From NCBI RefSeq assembly GCF_028009165.1, contig NC_079242.1, positions 3,286,001 through 3,350,000 of the forward strand: DNA of 64,000 bases, written 5' to 3'. The position numbers and the translations under genes were made by a program. The notes beneath the pieces were generated by a model, which was given only the letters and a program-made list of their open reading frames with translations, made no database searches and was not told the origin of the DNA. Below are positions 42,975 to 55,640 of the stretch, piece by piece. Positions within the stretch are counted from its first letter, which is position 1. Every line of letters begins with the position of its first letter. The stretch comes from Akanthomyces muscarius (Eukaryota; Ascomycota; Sordariomycetes; Hypocreales; Cordycipitaceae).

Positions 42975-43433
42975 GGTGGGATCACGGCGCGTGAATGACG
43001 CTCTTCACGTCGGGTTGGGGTCCGATGGAAAGGAGCCGCAGTAGGTCAAGAGTCCGAGCTGGCGAATCAGGAGTCGAGGTTGCATTGATCAGCAAGGCTG
43101 AAAGGAAGTCAGTTCGGCTTTGGTAGATGCCCGCGTCCTCCGACTGCCGCGAGTAAGATTTGGAAAAGCGAGGCGATGCACGCTACAGGGTTGACAGACT
43201 GACAGACACGACGCCGGCGCTACCTCGATTAGGAAGCGAGAGCGAACTCGCCAACAGCAGTACACGCTACTGAGCCTTCATGGGTCCTCAAGGTAAATGG
43301 CATCGTGCAGACCCCTGCCATCAAAATGATATATAATTCCTTTGCTTTTCGGGACCTCTGGGGAAAGGACTTCATCATGTTCAAGAATACAAGCAGGCTC
43401 TTAACGAGAATAAAAATACCTCATCATTCGAAA
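42975..43433. promoter_or_regulatory. Divergent promoter, Zn2Cys6 regulator / GST
   Basis: 459 bp shared upstream region. CCGA/CGG words occur (for instance ACTCCTCGACTGCCGCG-like sequence near 43135-43150 and CGCCGGCG near 43211-43219), but no clear inverted CGG pair with defined spacing was confirmed. Confidence 0.4.
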
Positions 43434-44162
43434 ATGCCAGCATTTACTCTCTACGGCGCTCGTGGTTCCACTAACACGGACCGAGTTCGCTTGACCCTCG
43501 CTGAAGGAGGCTTTACGGATTATGAGCTCGTGCTTCTCAATCTGCAAAGAGGAGAGCAAAAGGTACAGTAACAATCAATTTTTTTGGCATGAATACATGG
43601 AAATTAACATGACCGCCCCTAGTCCGGAGAGCACATGAAGCGCCATCCATGGGGCAAAATACCTGCAGTGGTCTTCCCGGATGGTTTTACGCTCTACGAG
43701 AGCCGCCCCATCTGCAAATATCTCTCCAGGAAATACGCCATTCCACTGCTACCCCCCGCCTCTGACGCCGAAGCCACGGCGCTGTTTGAACAAGCTGAGT
43801 GTGTCGAGATGGCCTACTTTGCCGAATCAGCCGGTGTCATCGCCTTTGAAAAGTTTGCCAAAAAGTTCATGGGTCTGCCGGCGGACGATGCTGTCGTCGC
43901 AAAGGCCCTCGGCTCAGTCGAGACCTTCTTTGCTGTTGCGGACGGCTTCTTGCAGGAGAGGGACTACATGGCTGGGGATGTCTTTACGGTCGTAGACATA
44001 TACTACATTCCACTGGTTCAGAGGCTCATGGCCTGCGGATATGGAGACGTCGTTCTCAGCCGCACGGCAGTCAAGACATGGTGGGAGCGCTGCATCAACC
44101 GACCTGCCATACAGCAGTTATTGGCCGCCGACAGGAGCGCCGCGCTTGCGGCCATTAAATAA
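43434..44162 (+). CDS. Glutathione S-transferase
   Basis: Two exons, 43434-43562 and 43623-44162, 222 residues. The 60-bp intron has a GTACAG donor, a TTAACATGAC branch region and a TAG acceptor; the phase-0 join gives GEQKSGEHMKRHPWGKIPAVV. The thioredoxin-fold N-domain (about 1-85) shows TLYGARGSTNTDRVRL with a candidate catalytic Ser/Thr, the cis-Pro loop KIPAV and the FTLYESRPICKYL glutathione-binding ES pair. The all-helical C-domain runs from about 95 to 215. The pattern resembles phi-type fungal/plant enzymes. It would conjugate glutathione to electrophiles or act as a peroxidase. An in-frame start 43 codons upstream would add a non-homologous leader, so I prefer the ATG at 43434. It shares a promoter region with the Zn2Cys6 regulator. 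Confidence 0.92.
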
Positions 44163-46131
44163 GAGACAGTTGTAAATATCAATTATATGGCCTCGTTTGC
44201 GAGCGTGTTTTGAACTTCATGTGGGGTGAGTAACCATGAAGCTTTGGAGGGGTCAAAAGAATTGTTTACGCCCATCTCTCTAGTTTTTAATTCGTTATGT
44301 GGTGCATACTTCCCTAAACTCACTCTTTACTCTTCCACTCCAATATATATCTGTTTCGCTATATTTGTTGCCACTCAAAGCTCGATTCAGGCCTATTTGC
44401 AGCTCGAGCTCTCCATTCTCGACAGGCAAACTGCAATCAGCCAACAAGACAGCCCCCCTCAAGACAGAATGCGGTCCGTATTTTCAGATTGCAATATTAA
44501 CGGCACTTTAGATATATGCAATATGCCGAAGGTAGCTATGAAAGCCCCGGCAATAGACCTTATGATCCAATCGAACGCGCGCAAGATTGAACCCATGGCT
44601 ATGGCACCTGAATATTCAACGCTACGCTTTAAACGAGGACGGGGTCGCCTTTACTAGCAGGTATAAATCGAAGCACTCGTCGATCGTTTACTACAGGTCA
44701 CTATATGGTGGCAGGGAGATATCAACTGGAATGCAGGGTGCTCCGCTCTGTCGCGCCGTGGGTTGTCGGCTTCGCCACCCCGAGCAGATCGGGCACCCGC
44801 ACCGGATACTTGGGCTCTTGGGCTCGTAATATTTTCCGTCCAACATCCCAAAAGTACTCAAATGGGTAATGAAGCGCTAGAGACCGATTTGGCATACCGG
44901 CACAGCAGTATTTGTCCGATTGCAGCCCGAGACCGTGGTTCTGGTGCAATGATGTCAAGGGTCCGGCTCTTACAGTGCCCCGGTTGTCGCCAGCTCCTCT
45001 AGTACAGGGGAAACTGTACCTGATATGGTACCTCCATTCAGTTGGGACAGTTGGAAGTGTCTTGAGCAAAGATTCCAAGGGCTCTATTGAACTCGGCATT
45101 GCCCGTTCACAGCTGCTGTCGACACCACTGATGCGGGACAGTACAGCCGCGAGGCTCAGTGGCATTTACGGCGCGCCGCTGCTTCGATCTCCGATGTAGT
45201 TACCTATGGCCACCCGCTGTGAAGATGGACGTCTCGGGCAATTATTTTATGGCGGTGTTGCCTCAGTGCGACTGTCTGGTTCACCTACTAACTTAGGATA
45301 GTACCTTCGGCCAGCCTAGAGTGACTGAGATGTCGTATGTGGCGCACGTCTTCCAAAGTGCAGATGTACTAGTCATGTTGAATGGAAAAGCAAATGTCCT
45401 CTTGGAAAAGCGTCCTCAAGAGCGCAGTTGACTCAAGGCCAAATAGGAGCTCCCTTAGAAGCGTCAAGCCGATGTGTTCATCGTCCATTAAGTAGGGGGG
45501 TCCTATGTTCTCCGCAGCTTTATCTGTCGTCAACTTCATCAGTCCAAAAATCACAGGACAGCCACACCACCTCAGCAGCTAGCCGTCGAGGTGCCGAGCC
45601 AAGGGAGGAAGAGGGCTTGCTCGAGTTAAGCTAGCATCTATCGTCTGTTATGTAGGTGGAGAAGAAGCTACATCTCCAAAGTTGGCAGCCCGTTGGAATG
45701 GTGTCAAAATCTCGAGACACGCTCTGTCTGCCCTCATAAAGCCAGGATTCTGTAAAAGCGCCTACTTTCCCTATTGAAGTGGCAATCTACAGAGGTTTGT
45801 GATTTATATATTTATTTCGGTTCATCTCAAAATTCAGCAGTCATTTATGCACGCAGCCGGGGAGAGAGAAAACCTCTAAAACAGCCCAGCTTCTAGTGTC
45901 TCGCCCGCTGCTCGCTTGTACCAGCGCCGTCGATTCGGTGTCTCACTCGGGAGTTACTCCAATGCCAGTTGGGATCCAAAACAGAAAGCCCATCTAGCCC
46001 ATCTCTGAAGTTTGCTCGCGCTTTTCTTAGCACTCGCATTTCTTCTGCTTCAAATACAGACAACGGGCTCGAGATTGTGCTTGCGCATACGAAAGCTTCC
46101 CAACTGTAGCTGTCGCCATGAACCGCCGACC
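44163..46131. other. Intergenic region upstream of PTH11-like gene
   Basis: Nearly 2 kb with no gene I can support. One minus-strand frame of 147 codons (44722-45165) begins with ATG but shows no domain; others are shorter. Confidence 0.4.
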
Positions 46132-47718
46132 ATGGCTTGGGCCTACAATACTCACGATGACACGCTGACTTGGGGTCCGAAGATTGCGATTGTATCAATG
46201 AGCTTTACTGGAGGGTCTCTTTTTGTTATGCTCGCAAGACTATATGTTCGCGCCTTTTTAGTCAGGGCATTAGGATACGGTACGGTGGTGATTCTGAGCG
46301 GTCAGGCGCGCCAAGTTTACACAGCTAACACGTTCATAGACGATCTCCTGATTTTCATTTCCTGGGTATGGCTAATCTTGTTCCCATGCGACATTGCGAC
46401 TATTAACACTTTCTTCCTAGCTGGGGGCGTGCGGCTACACAGTTACCACAGTCATCCGTGAGTATTGAAGCGTCGGTCGAAATCGCGTCACTTTCTAACA
46501 CAAATAATAGAGACAAAATGGGGATTGGGTATTATGAGTCTTGATGACATGCCGAAGCAGAACTTATTTTATTTTCAGCTTGTAAGTACGCCAGCGGTGA
46601 ATAGTCACAGCAAGCGCTGACAAAGATGTTCGCAGTCACAATATATTGGCGCGCCACTGTAAGTCAGCAGACAGGCCATGCTTATTCTCAGTGTTAACCA
46701 TCCTGAAGTTATGTTATCAGTATATGGGGCTTCAAGATAAGCCTGTTGCTTTCTTTCCTGAGGTTTATCCCCATGCCCATGTACCGCAAGGTCATCATCG
46801 CAATCATGGTCATCATTACGACGGCGCATATTGCCTTCTTATGCGGCTTCCTATTTCTATGCACACCTGTTTGTAACCTCTTGACCTTTTGACTTGTCGA
46901 ACATTAGCTGACGCCGACTAGATCTCCAAACAGTGGGATCCTAGCATCACATGGGGACATTGCGCAGCAGGTCTGCCTTTCTATCTCAGCTTTTCAGCTC
47001 TCACTATAGTATTCGACGCTACGGTGTATGTTTACTTCCATTCTTCTCGAATCTCCATCAACTCACACATATATATAGCATGATCGTCCCCCTCCCCGTG
47101 CTCATCAAAGCACAAATACAAACGCCCCGCAAACTAATTCTCCTTGCGCTCTTCGTCTTGGGTATCTTCGTCACCATCATCCAAATTATCCGAATCGACA
47201 CCATCAAAAACCTTTCCAACTACATCAACTCTGCCATTTCTATCATATGGTCCATCATCGAGACCGATACGGGCATCATCATTGCGTCCATTCCGACACT
47301 GCCGCCGGCCGTCAAGGCAGTGTCCGCGAGGCTGCGAGGAGCTGCGACACGGTCGAAGAACTCATCACAGGATACAGACACAACTATGGTGCCTTCATCT
47401 TCACATTCAAATGCGCCACTCAGACTGGAAATGGACTCATGGGGCTGTCCCAAACCAGCAGTGCCGCGATGGGGCAGTCGGGACGAGTACGACGAGGAGC
47501 TGGGCTTTGTCGGGTCGGAAAGCCCGGTAGATGATACCAGCAGCGCCGACCGAATACTCGGCCCAATCAGCCCGATAATGAGGACAAAGGGGCCCATCAG
47601 AAGCCCGACAATTAGGGTGGTTTATATACCAAGACGATACTCTACGGAGTCGGTCGAATCGCCGCAAAGCCCGTATTCACAACGGACGCTGCACTGGAAA
47701 AGCAGCACAAATCGGTAA
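46132..47718 (+). CDS. PTH11-like rhodopsin-domain integral membrane protein
   Basis: Eight exons: 46132-46279, 46340-46365, 46421-46457, 46511-46581, 46636-46658, 46721-46868, 46922-47025, 47079-47718, joined in frame to 398 residues. Exons 2 and 5 are only 26 and 23 nt, yet each restores family sequence (DDLLIFISWLGACGY; FYFQLSQYIGAPLYIWGFKISLLLSFLR). Seven hydrophobic segments span about 15-260, with a Cys-containing conserved LFLCTP and ISKQWDP loop of the fungal rhodopsin-domain family. A hydrophilic C-tail (about 265-398) is Ser/Pro-rich. The founder Pth11 is a GPCR-like sensor for surface cues in Magnaporthe; most relatives are uncharacterised. Every intron has a GT donor and AG acceptor (donors GTACGG, GTATGG, GTGAGT, GTAAGT, GTAAGT, GTTTGT, GTATGT). 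An out-of-frame ATG sits 14 bp upstream. Confidence 0.88.
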
Positions 47719-49087
47719 AACGAAGCATTTCACATGACAACAGCCATTTTATGACTTTTTTGATGGAATTATGCCATATGTAACTACAAGTATTACGGAA
47801 AAAGCTTGCAAGTATCTACGAAGCACGATGTACAAAGACAGCTAGTATGGACCAAGATTGTGGCAGCCACCAATGCCGCCAGTTCAAATTGAAACATATT
47901 TTTGCGCAACAAAAATGCCATACCCTGTAGCCCTTTACTACTACTTGAATCTCTGTTGGCAATTCATCAATTGTGCAATCGGGATGAATGAAGACCCCGC
48001 CGCCGACTGATTGGCGCAAAGAGGGACTATGCGCCAAGGTCCAGTGTCATGCGGTCGACCTAGTAAAGGTGGCAAAGTGACGATGAAACAGCATCTTTGG
48101 AATGGCTTTCTCGCCAACAAAGAACCATGTTTTGACTGATAATGCTAGTCACTAACGAAGAAACAAAAAAGGCGGACAAAGCGATTGTTACAGATTGGCA
48201 TTGAATCTTGCGACGAGAGTATGCCGTCATTGGTTCAAACTACCAGGCTCAAACTCGTGTCCGTGCGAATTATCTTGTCAGATGGACAGCTGAGGAACTT
48301 TACGAGATCTTTTGACACAACGGTATGTGCATAAGAGATACGCCATTCTGCGGGGTGCATGGCGATAAGTTGTGCATGCGCAGGACGAAGTCTTTTTTTG
48401 AGCTTGGAGCTTCCGATGTCGATGTATAGAGAGGATGGACCCCGAGTTTCGTACATTCAACGCACCGACATCAGGGTCGCAGCAGCTTGTCAAAAGACGA
48501 AAAAAGATGGAACCAACAAATCGGGTGTTTTTCATGCAAAACAGAAAAGCTCGGATCCCCTCTACCCGCCTTCTCGCTAGAACAAATTGCGGGAGCTAGC
48601 TCGCTTCTGGTCTGCTGCTCTGTAACACGCGATGGGATTTCCGTCGCGGTTAGACCACGACGGAATCGGAGGTCGCCGGGAGAAGCACTCGCATAAATCG
48701 AGTTCCGATGGCTTTCGGTCTACAATGACTCGGACATTTGCCGCTATTTTTATGCCAACTCTCACTGACTGGCTTTTTGACTAGATGGAAGGACGCGACT
48801 CACGAAGAGTATACACGACTGTAACTCCGAAAAATAGCAGCCGAATGCTTTCATAGTTTCGAATATAACTATTTCACGGTGTATTTCTACGGTAACTGGT
48901 TTTTTCTTTCCGTCACCCTCTTCGAGATAGATGAGAGCATGACCTGGACTCAATGAACCCACACAAGCAAGCAGATCATCAGCTTCACAATCTTGCGGTT
49001 TCAGATACCTTTTGCACACCATCACAGAATAGTGGCCTATTGCCCAAGAAAGTGCATGACCGGAAAACAGATCTCCGCGGGCGTCGC

Positions 49088-49109
49088 CTCTCTCTCTCTC
49101 TCTCTCTCT
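49088..49109. repeat. (CT)n microsatellite
   Basis: Uninterrupted CT dinucleotides, about 11 units, in noncoding DNA. Confidence 0.9.
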
Positions 49110-52100
49110 GCGGCTGGCGGGAAGTCTGGCTGCCGGCTTCCCGCTGATCTTCCGTTATGCTGTTCTGTCTTCCCACCGGCGATATTGCCATTACCGGCAC
49201 AAACCTCTCGCACAGCGCGCTGACTGGTTGCCGGCCAACAAGCGCATGGTTGGGATGAAACCTGTGAGTTGCGGTCGGTGGCTGGCACTCTGGTGTCAGT
49301 TGTAAGCTGGCCAAAAAAATGTCGGAAACCGTCATGAAACCGTGAAGCAGGAAAGGGTGATTCTGAAACGATGGGCTAAGAGGTTGGGCCACCGCGTGTG
49401 TTTGAGGTTTTTGCCCTTTGGTGGCTATTCCTCTTTTCCCTCACTTTCGCACTAGCACAGAAAAAAGAAGTAGATCCGCTCCCTCTCCAACCCGCTTTAT
49501 CCTGTTGCTGCGCCTCTATGCTGGATCTGATGCCGGTCCATCTGTGCAGATTTTGGTCGGGATGTCAGGGGTGTGGCATGGACAGTGAGCGGTGGGCGCC
49601 GTGGATAGGGCTCACGAAAGAGTCGTAAAGATCTAGGCTCAAATCTGCGCTTTCTGTTTTGTCAACATGCATTTTTAAAATAAAAAATCCCCCTTTTTGG
49701 GCTAGATCTCTCTGGCGGAATGTCACCACGTTGAAGCAACTTCGCGCTCAGACCAACGACTTTTGTCAATCCCCACAGCCCCCGAGGGTGTTGAAATAAC
49801 GTTTCTTCATGCAGATGTCCAATTCCGATTCGAAGGTTGGGCACTGCAGCACATGGATCTCTTGACCGCCTATGCTATTCTTTGCGTTTTGCTTGCTGTT
49901 AATTGGCCTCTCTGTGACAGCGTGTTGGTTTGTTCTAGCCTTCTGCCGGGGGTCAGGGTTTTTCTTACTGATAACCGCCCGTCTTGTGAGTTGTGTCTGG
50001 ACCTTTTCGCTGCATTGATCTACCCATCGGACTTGGTCATTGAAAACCCCCAGTTCTAGACCCAGGACACGGCAAGAACGATTTTGCTCGGTGAGATGGC
50101 ACCAATGCAGCCTCCCACACACATACACACACGCCCTCCCCAGAGAACTGACCCAGCGTTGTTTCACATCTCCGTGATGTCGGCGGCAAATGCAACAGGC
50201 CGCGAGGGTACAATGTGCGTGACCGAGGCCGTGGCCACAAGTACTGACCGGGATACTATACCCAAGGAGGGAAGTGGATGAGAGAGGCCCGGCCCAGGCC
50301 ACCGGGCGACGATGAAACCACTTGGCGGCCAGTTCGACTCAATCCAAGGGTCTGTTTTTCGCTTCTGCATTTCGAAATCGCTGGTCTCGCTCCCCGAGAA
50401 TAGCTCTGATCAGCGCCATTGGCCGCCTGCGAGGGCGCATCATAGCGTCTCCGATTGGCGAAAGGTATTCCGAAACACTAGGCTGCCCGATTGGGCGAGT
50501 TGACACTTGGATGGCCTCCAACCCGTCGTGACTCGCCGCTCTCGTCCAAACTGTCCTAGGAGTTATGATTCATGCCGTCTTTTTGCCTGGACGGCCTTTG
50601 TCGGCCTTCAATAGCCCTTGCCCATTGGTTATTGTGGATGCGCACAGGTCGAAGGGAAGCCTCACGTCAGAAGTTTTCGCCGAACCCAGCCATTTTCTTG
50701 GAGAAGAGAGGAAAGCTGATTCTGAAACCGCCTTGTCTTCGGTCGTGCTTCTACTTCTTGCTCTAGCTTTGAATTTGCGCGAGTACCTGGTCTTGATGGC
50801 GGACTTCATGCCGCTGTACGTTTCATGTGACGCGATTAACTCGACGTTATCTTTACTTCAGCTGCGCTGAACATCTGGTGTCGTCAGATACGATCTTTCC
50901 TCGAAATCAAGTTTTCTGAGGGACTGATGGGGGTTGGCAGCCATGGCCATCGTAGATAGGACACTCGATAATGCGCAAACTTAAATCACACCGCAACGTA
51001 GCGTCAACTCGGTCGGTATGTCACGATAGTTTCACATTCAATCTGCGGTCTGCCCTCGAGGGCTTGGATTGGACGGTATTAGTGCCGACCTCAAAGGGCG
51101 TCGTCTTATGAGCTAGTCACATTGGACAAGACTTATTCGACATTGCTATACAGAAAACCATTCATGAAACATGGTACAATACAAACGGCACTTGCCGCTA
51201 TGAATGTGTTTTGAGTTGGCATATCTATATATTCTTTTGACCTTTTGTCGCAGATTCCGTCAAATCGTCCGTGCAACTGTCGTTCATACAGTGGCGTAAC
51301 TGACGCACTGTGATTGAATGCAAGAGTCTCTGTTAGGGTAGCCAAGCCTGCAACAGAAAGCGAAGAAGAGCCAAGTAAGAAAGCACACAACCCGGTTTTG
51401 TGGATGGGGGCAGAATGCCAGTCGATTCAAGTTGCTGTTTCAGGTTGACAGCGGCAGTCTCAACAGTCACTTTCTCACTGGGCATAATTACGATGACCAC
51501 GAGAGGGCACTGCAAGACTCAAATCACGACGAGACTCGGGAAATGGGCACGAACATGCATAGTGGCGGCGCAGTGGCGCGCAGGGCTGCAAGTCATCTGT
51601 CAACATCAGACCTTGCGATCACATTTGGAGAAGAAGCTAGAGAGAGACAAAAAGAGCCTGGACCAGAGTTTCTCACCCTGGTAGCGCGAGGCTTCTCCGG
51701 AGCAGGAAACCAGGCGTTGTGGTTGCAGGTGCCTGACAGCAAGAAGCCATGCCTGATTGAGTGCCATCGCCGGCTTCAAGTGTGTGGTGTGGCTGGGGGC
51801 TTTCCTCGCAAGAAGCTCTGCCGTGGCTTGCTGCCAGGGGACCCGGCCGCATTTCCTGATTGGGAGTGCGTGACAAGGGCCAGGGGGCCACAATAGAGAA
51901 AAGAAGCGAGAGACAAGTTGGAAGAAAGAAGAAATGGTGAAACGGTAGTATCGATGCCCAGTAGCGTGGAATATGGATGCAGAGGACAAGGTTGCAAGGC
52001 TAGGGGGGCCCGGTCTGCCGCCAGGAACCAGGAACCTTGCGGAATGTGACAGAGAACAACGGTTCTACGGCGCAGAACCGCGCTGCAAATTCCAGCTTTT

Positions 52101-55100
52101 CTTCTTCCTCTTCCCTCTTGCTCTCTCGGGGAGGGCGTGTGCTAGTCGCCTTCCTGTGGAGAAGAAACTGTGCATAATGTCATCGTGAACAGAACTTGGC
52201 CCGTGATTTAAAAATAGAGGCCCGAGTGGGCGAGATAGAGAGAAGACAAGACACTGTCTGGGAAACGTGCTTGTCGGTCTGCGCGATACAAAGATGACTG
52301 ACTCTTGCTGTAATCTGCTTTTTCTGGGTCTGGGATCGTAAATGGAGCCACCGGGAGCGCGAGCGCAAGGCAAGCGCAAGGCTGGCAAAGAGCGTTGTTA
52401 TTTTTTGTCTCAGTTGCTTTTTCTCTAGTTTTATTACGGTACCACATCCAGCGAACCGTTTACCCAGTAAAACAAGACTAGAGAAAACAAGGTGCAAGAA
52501 TAAACAGAAAGCCCAGACCGCACCAGAACGAAAAACGTGCCATCATCTCTCATGTTTCACAACCCGCTCATCACGGATATGCATGCTCTTTTTCTCTTTT
52601 CTTTTCCTTTCCTTTTTTTTGGTGCAGGTCCCTGGTAGGCTTCCGAGCTTTGTAGGCTTCGACACGCTAAAGGCCTGTATTTGTGACACTGGTTCGCGAT
52701 CAAAAAAAAGGGCTTGGACCAATCAGCGGCGCCGCGCCCCTGCAGCACACCATCCAAGTTTGAGATCGCCTTGTGAGAGGGTTGGTGGGCGGGCTGATTG
52801 GTTCTGTTTCAGCCTTGGAGGGAGGGGGACAGGCCCTATATTTGGCAACACAGCGTTTTCTCGCGAGCAAAAGCGTGTAGATACGTCGTGGTCGACCTGT
52901 CATGTGTAAGAATGGCGTATTATTGACCAGCATTTGTAGAGTATGGACTGGGTCTACATCCGTAGGTTGGGAGTATTGTTCCTGGGAAAGTTTCTCCTTT
53001 TCAAAACGGATCCGCGGTGCATGATGCCCCGGCAGGTTCATTCTGGCCGGTCCGGGCATTGGAGGCAAAGGTCTCGATGGCCAGCCAACCCCCGTCGAAC
53101 GATGATCATAGTAATGGGAAATTTGGGCTGTAAAAGAACATTCCACAATGATTGTTCGGAACTCTGTTTACAAAACGGAACGAGTTTGACTGAATGAGGG
53201 GAACAATCACGGAGGATTAAGAAACAAGGTTTTGGCTAGCAAGATTGATTTGGTCCGTTCACCGCATCATCGGCTTCTTTGGGTAGTGACGAAAGCTTGT
53301 CCGCTGCCCAAAAGAGCAAACCCGATTACGCACAATCTGGTGGATTTTACCTTGATCGTGCCCTGTTTCGATGGCGAGCACTATCTAGGTTGGAAAAGTC
53401 CACCAGTCTTCGACTCGTTGGCACCCGACCACCGTCAAGACTTGATACACGCAGGGCCCATGATGTGAGGAACGAGATATCGAGAACAGATGCTTCCAGG
53501 TACAAAACAGAACTTCCTTAAGAGCCGACGGAAGCAAGATTCGAGGACGGAGCGACGACGGAGTTTTTTCTTTTTCCTCTAAACCCTGGAGGCCGTGCGT
53601 AAAAATGACACACAGGATTAGAGCTGGGTGGTGGTTGTGCATTCTTAGTCAACATCTCGAGCGAAGCCTAGATATGCATGTCATGAAACCGTGCATGGAA
53701 TGAAATTGCCCCAGGATTGATGCAGACGGCGCTATCAAGCTTGTCAAACAGGACTAGGGCAGTAACCTGCTACACATCCCATCTCTGTTCTTTTCTATTT
53801 ACGGTTCCCTCCCTCCCTTCCAAGCAGCACACAAGTCACCAGGCGGCCCTTGCGCGAGCGCGGACGACAGCATCATCTACCCGCTTTTCAGATCACATCT
53901 GCCATGTCTGAATGCCGCAACTCTACCAGTAGGTCAGCAGCGCATGCGTGCAGCGATGATCCTGCCGCACCCAAGCGTCTCATGTCGCATGGACCTCGTG
54001 GTCGCTGCACAGGGAGCGACTGGGAAAAAAAGACGTGACTGGCTTGGGCAGGTAAGCTTGGCATTCCTGGTCTCTGTCATTGACCCGGGCCGACATGCAG
54101 GTGAGCGGCAAGTTACAAACAGGCCTTCTCTGTGCACCTAGGGTGTACATTATCCTCCAACGGATCTTGACTTGGCAAAGTGGTGTGACTTTTTGCAAGT
54201 TGTGCAATAAAGCGTATTGAAGCCAGCAATACTGTGACGCTTCTGCCATCAACGCTTGCCTGCCTGTGCAGTGTTGGCCGGAATTCACCAGGGCTCGGAG
54301 TTGGGGCACATGTTCATCCAATTAGTCGAGCCCTGAGCGTTTCTTGTCGCAGCTGGGCAGTAGCCTAGTTGCCAGGTCAAACACCGTGGGGAACATCCCC
54401 ATATAGCACGTTTATCACGACTCCAGCCCTTTACAAGGTGGTTTGAAATGGAGAGCCCTGTGCGGAGCCTCTCTTGACTGCCACGGTCGACGGAGGCTCA
54501 GTCCTGATGCGGCATGGGTAGGGCGGGATCGGCCTCTGCTAGCCAGCGCATCGGCCACGGAAGTAGAACAGCGTCGGCGAACACGTTCCAGCCGTTGAAG
54601 TAAGTTACTCGGTAACGTACTGCCGTGGATTATTGCTTCGATACGAGGTTTTTGTCCTGATGCCTTTTTTTATCTCCTGTGGCGGCGTCAACTCCCCAGC
54701 CAGGCCAGCGGGGTTGCTTCGATTACTGACGGGAAAGCTGGCATATGTATGCACAGGGCAATCGGCGAGCCCATTCATCTTTTTTTCTCTACGGCTGTAA
54801 CCTGGTCGATGCCTTGCATCAGCCCGGCAAAGGGAGCGAGAGAGACCAAGTGATCAGCGTCCTGGCGGCCCTAGTCCCCTCCTCGGGAGACAAAATGCGG
54901 TGTTGACTGGGCAGAAAGGAAGCGGCAGCAATTAGCCTGCAGATAAGCTAGGCCGTTAGTGTTATAGCTAGCGATGCACGGCTGCTGGACTGGGATCACG
55001 ACGGCCAGCCAATTCGCACTGGGAGGCGGCGGCGGCAATGGCAATGCGCCCCAGCACAATTGGGCCAGATGACCAGACAGCTGCATCGAGGCGGGAACGC

Positions 55101-55534
55101 ATGGCCAGGGTTCTGCAGACCAGTCGTTTCCATTGCTCGAGGCTTGTGAGCTCGGCAGATTTCCAGAGGGCCAATGCTGATTTTGGTAGCAAGCAGCTTC
55201 GTCTCTCTAAAAAAAAAAAAAAATCTAGCGTTGGCTGTACGGATAGATGGCCGTCAGTGACCAAGGCAAGCTTCTTGTCACTGACTGGCGGAGAGGGCTG
55301 CATCAACCAAATACGGGCGCGCCCATTGTCCTGTACGGTGCAACTCTGTTGCTTGCAAACAATGAGCCGCAGCCCTCGGGAGACTCTGGGTCTGTGTCTG
55401 TATCGGTACTGGTAGAGGTGATGGCGTGCAGGCCGCGATCCACACGAGAGCAGGCCCAGTGGAGAGTGGTAATTCTGAGGGAGCCAGTCAGCGGTCGGCA
55501 TCTTGTTAGCGCCGAATTCTGCGACATGGGCCAG

Positions 55535-55640
55535 GGGAGAGAGAGAGAGGGGGAGAGAGGCTGTGTGTGGCACAGGCAAGACGAGAAGAGCGAGGACCAG
55601 CCAGAGCGGGAGCGAGAGACAGAGAGACAGCGAGCGAGCG
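55535..55640. repeat. GA/GAGC-rich simple-sequence tract
   Basis: GA runs at 55538-55560, then GAGACAGAGAGACAGCGAGCGAGCGAGC near 55614-55641. Purine-rich on the plus strand throughout. Confidence 0.8.

Noticed and set aside
41723..44162. Secondary-metabolite gene cluster around the Zn2Cys6 regulator
   Set aside because: No polyketide synthase, NRPS, terpene synthase or P450 gene lies nearby; only a GST and a small reductase-like protein are present.
51160..52810. TGAAACA words (pheromone response elements) upstream of STE12 at about 51165, 52552 and 52806
   Set aside because: Three copies in 14 kb is close to chance for a 7-mer on both strands, and they lie 9-11 kb from the gene.
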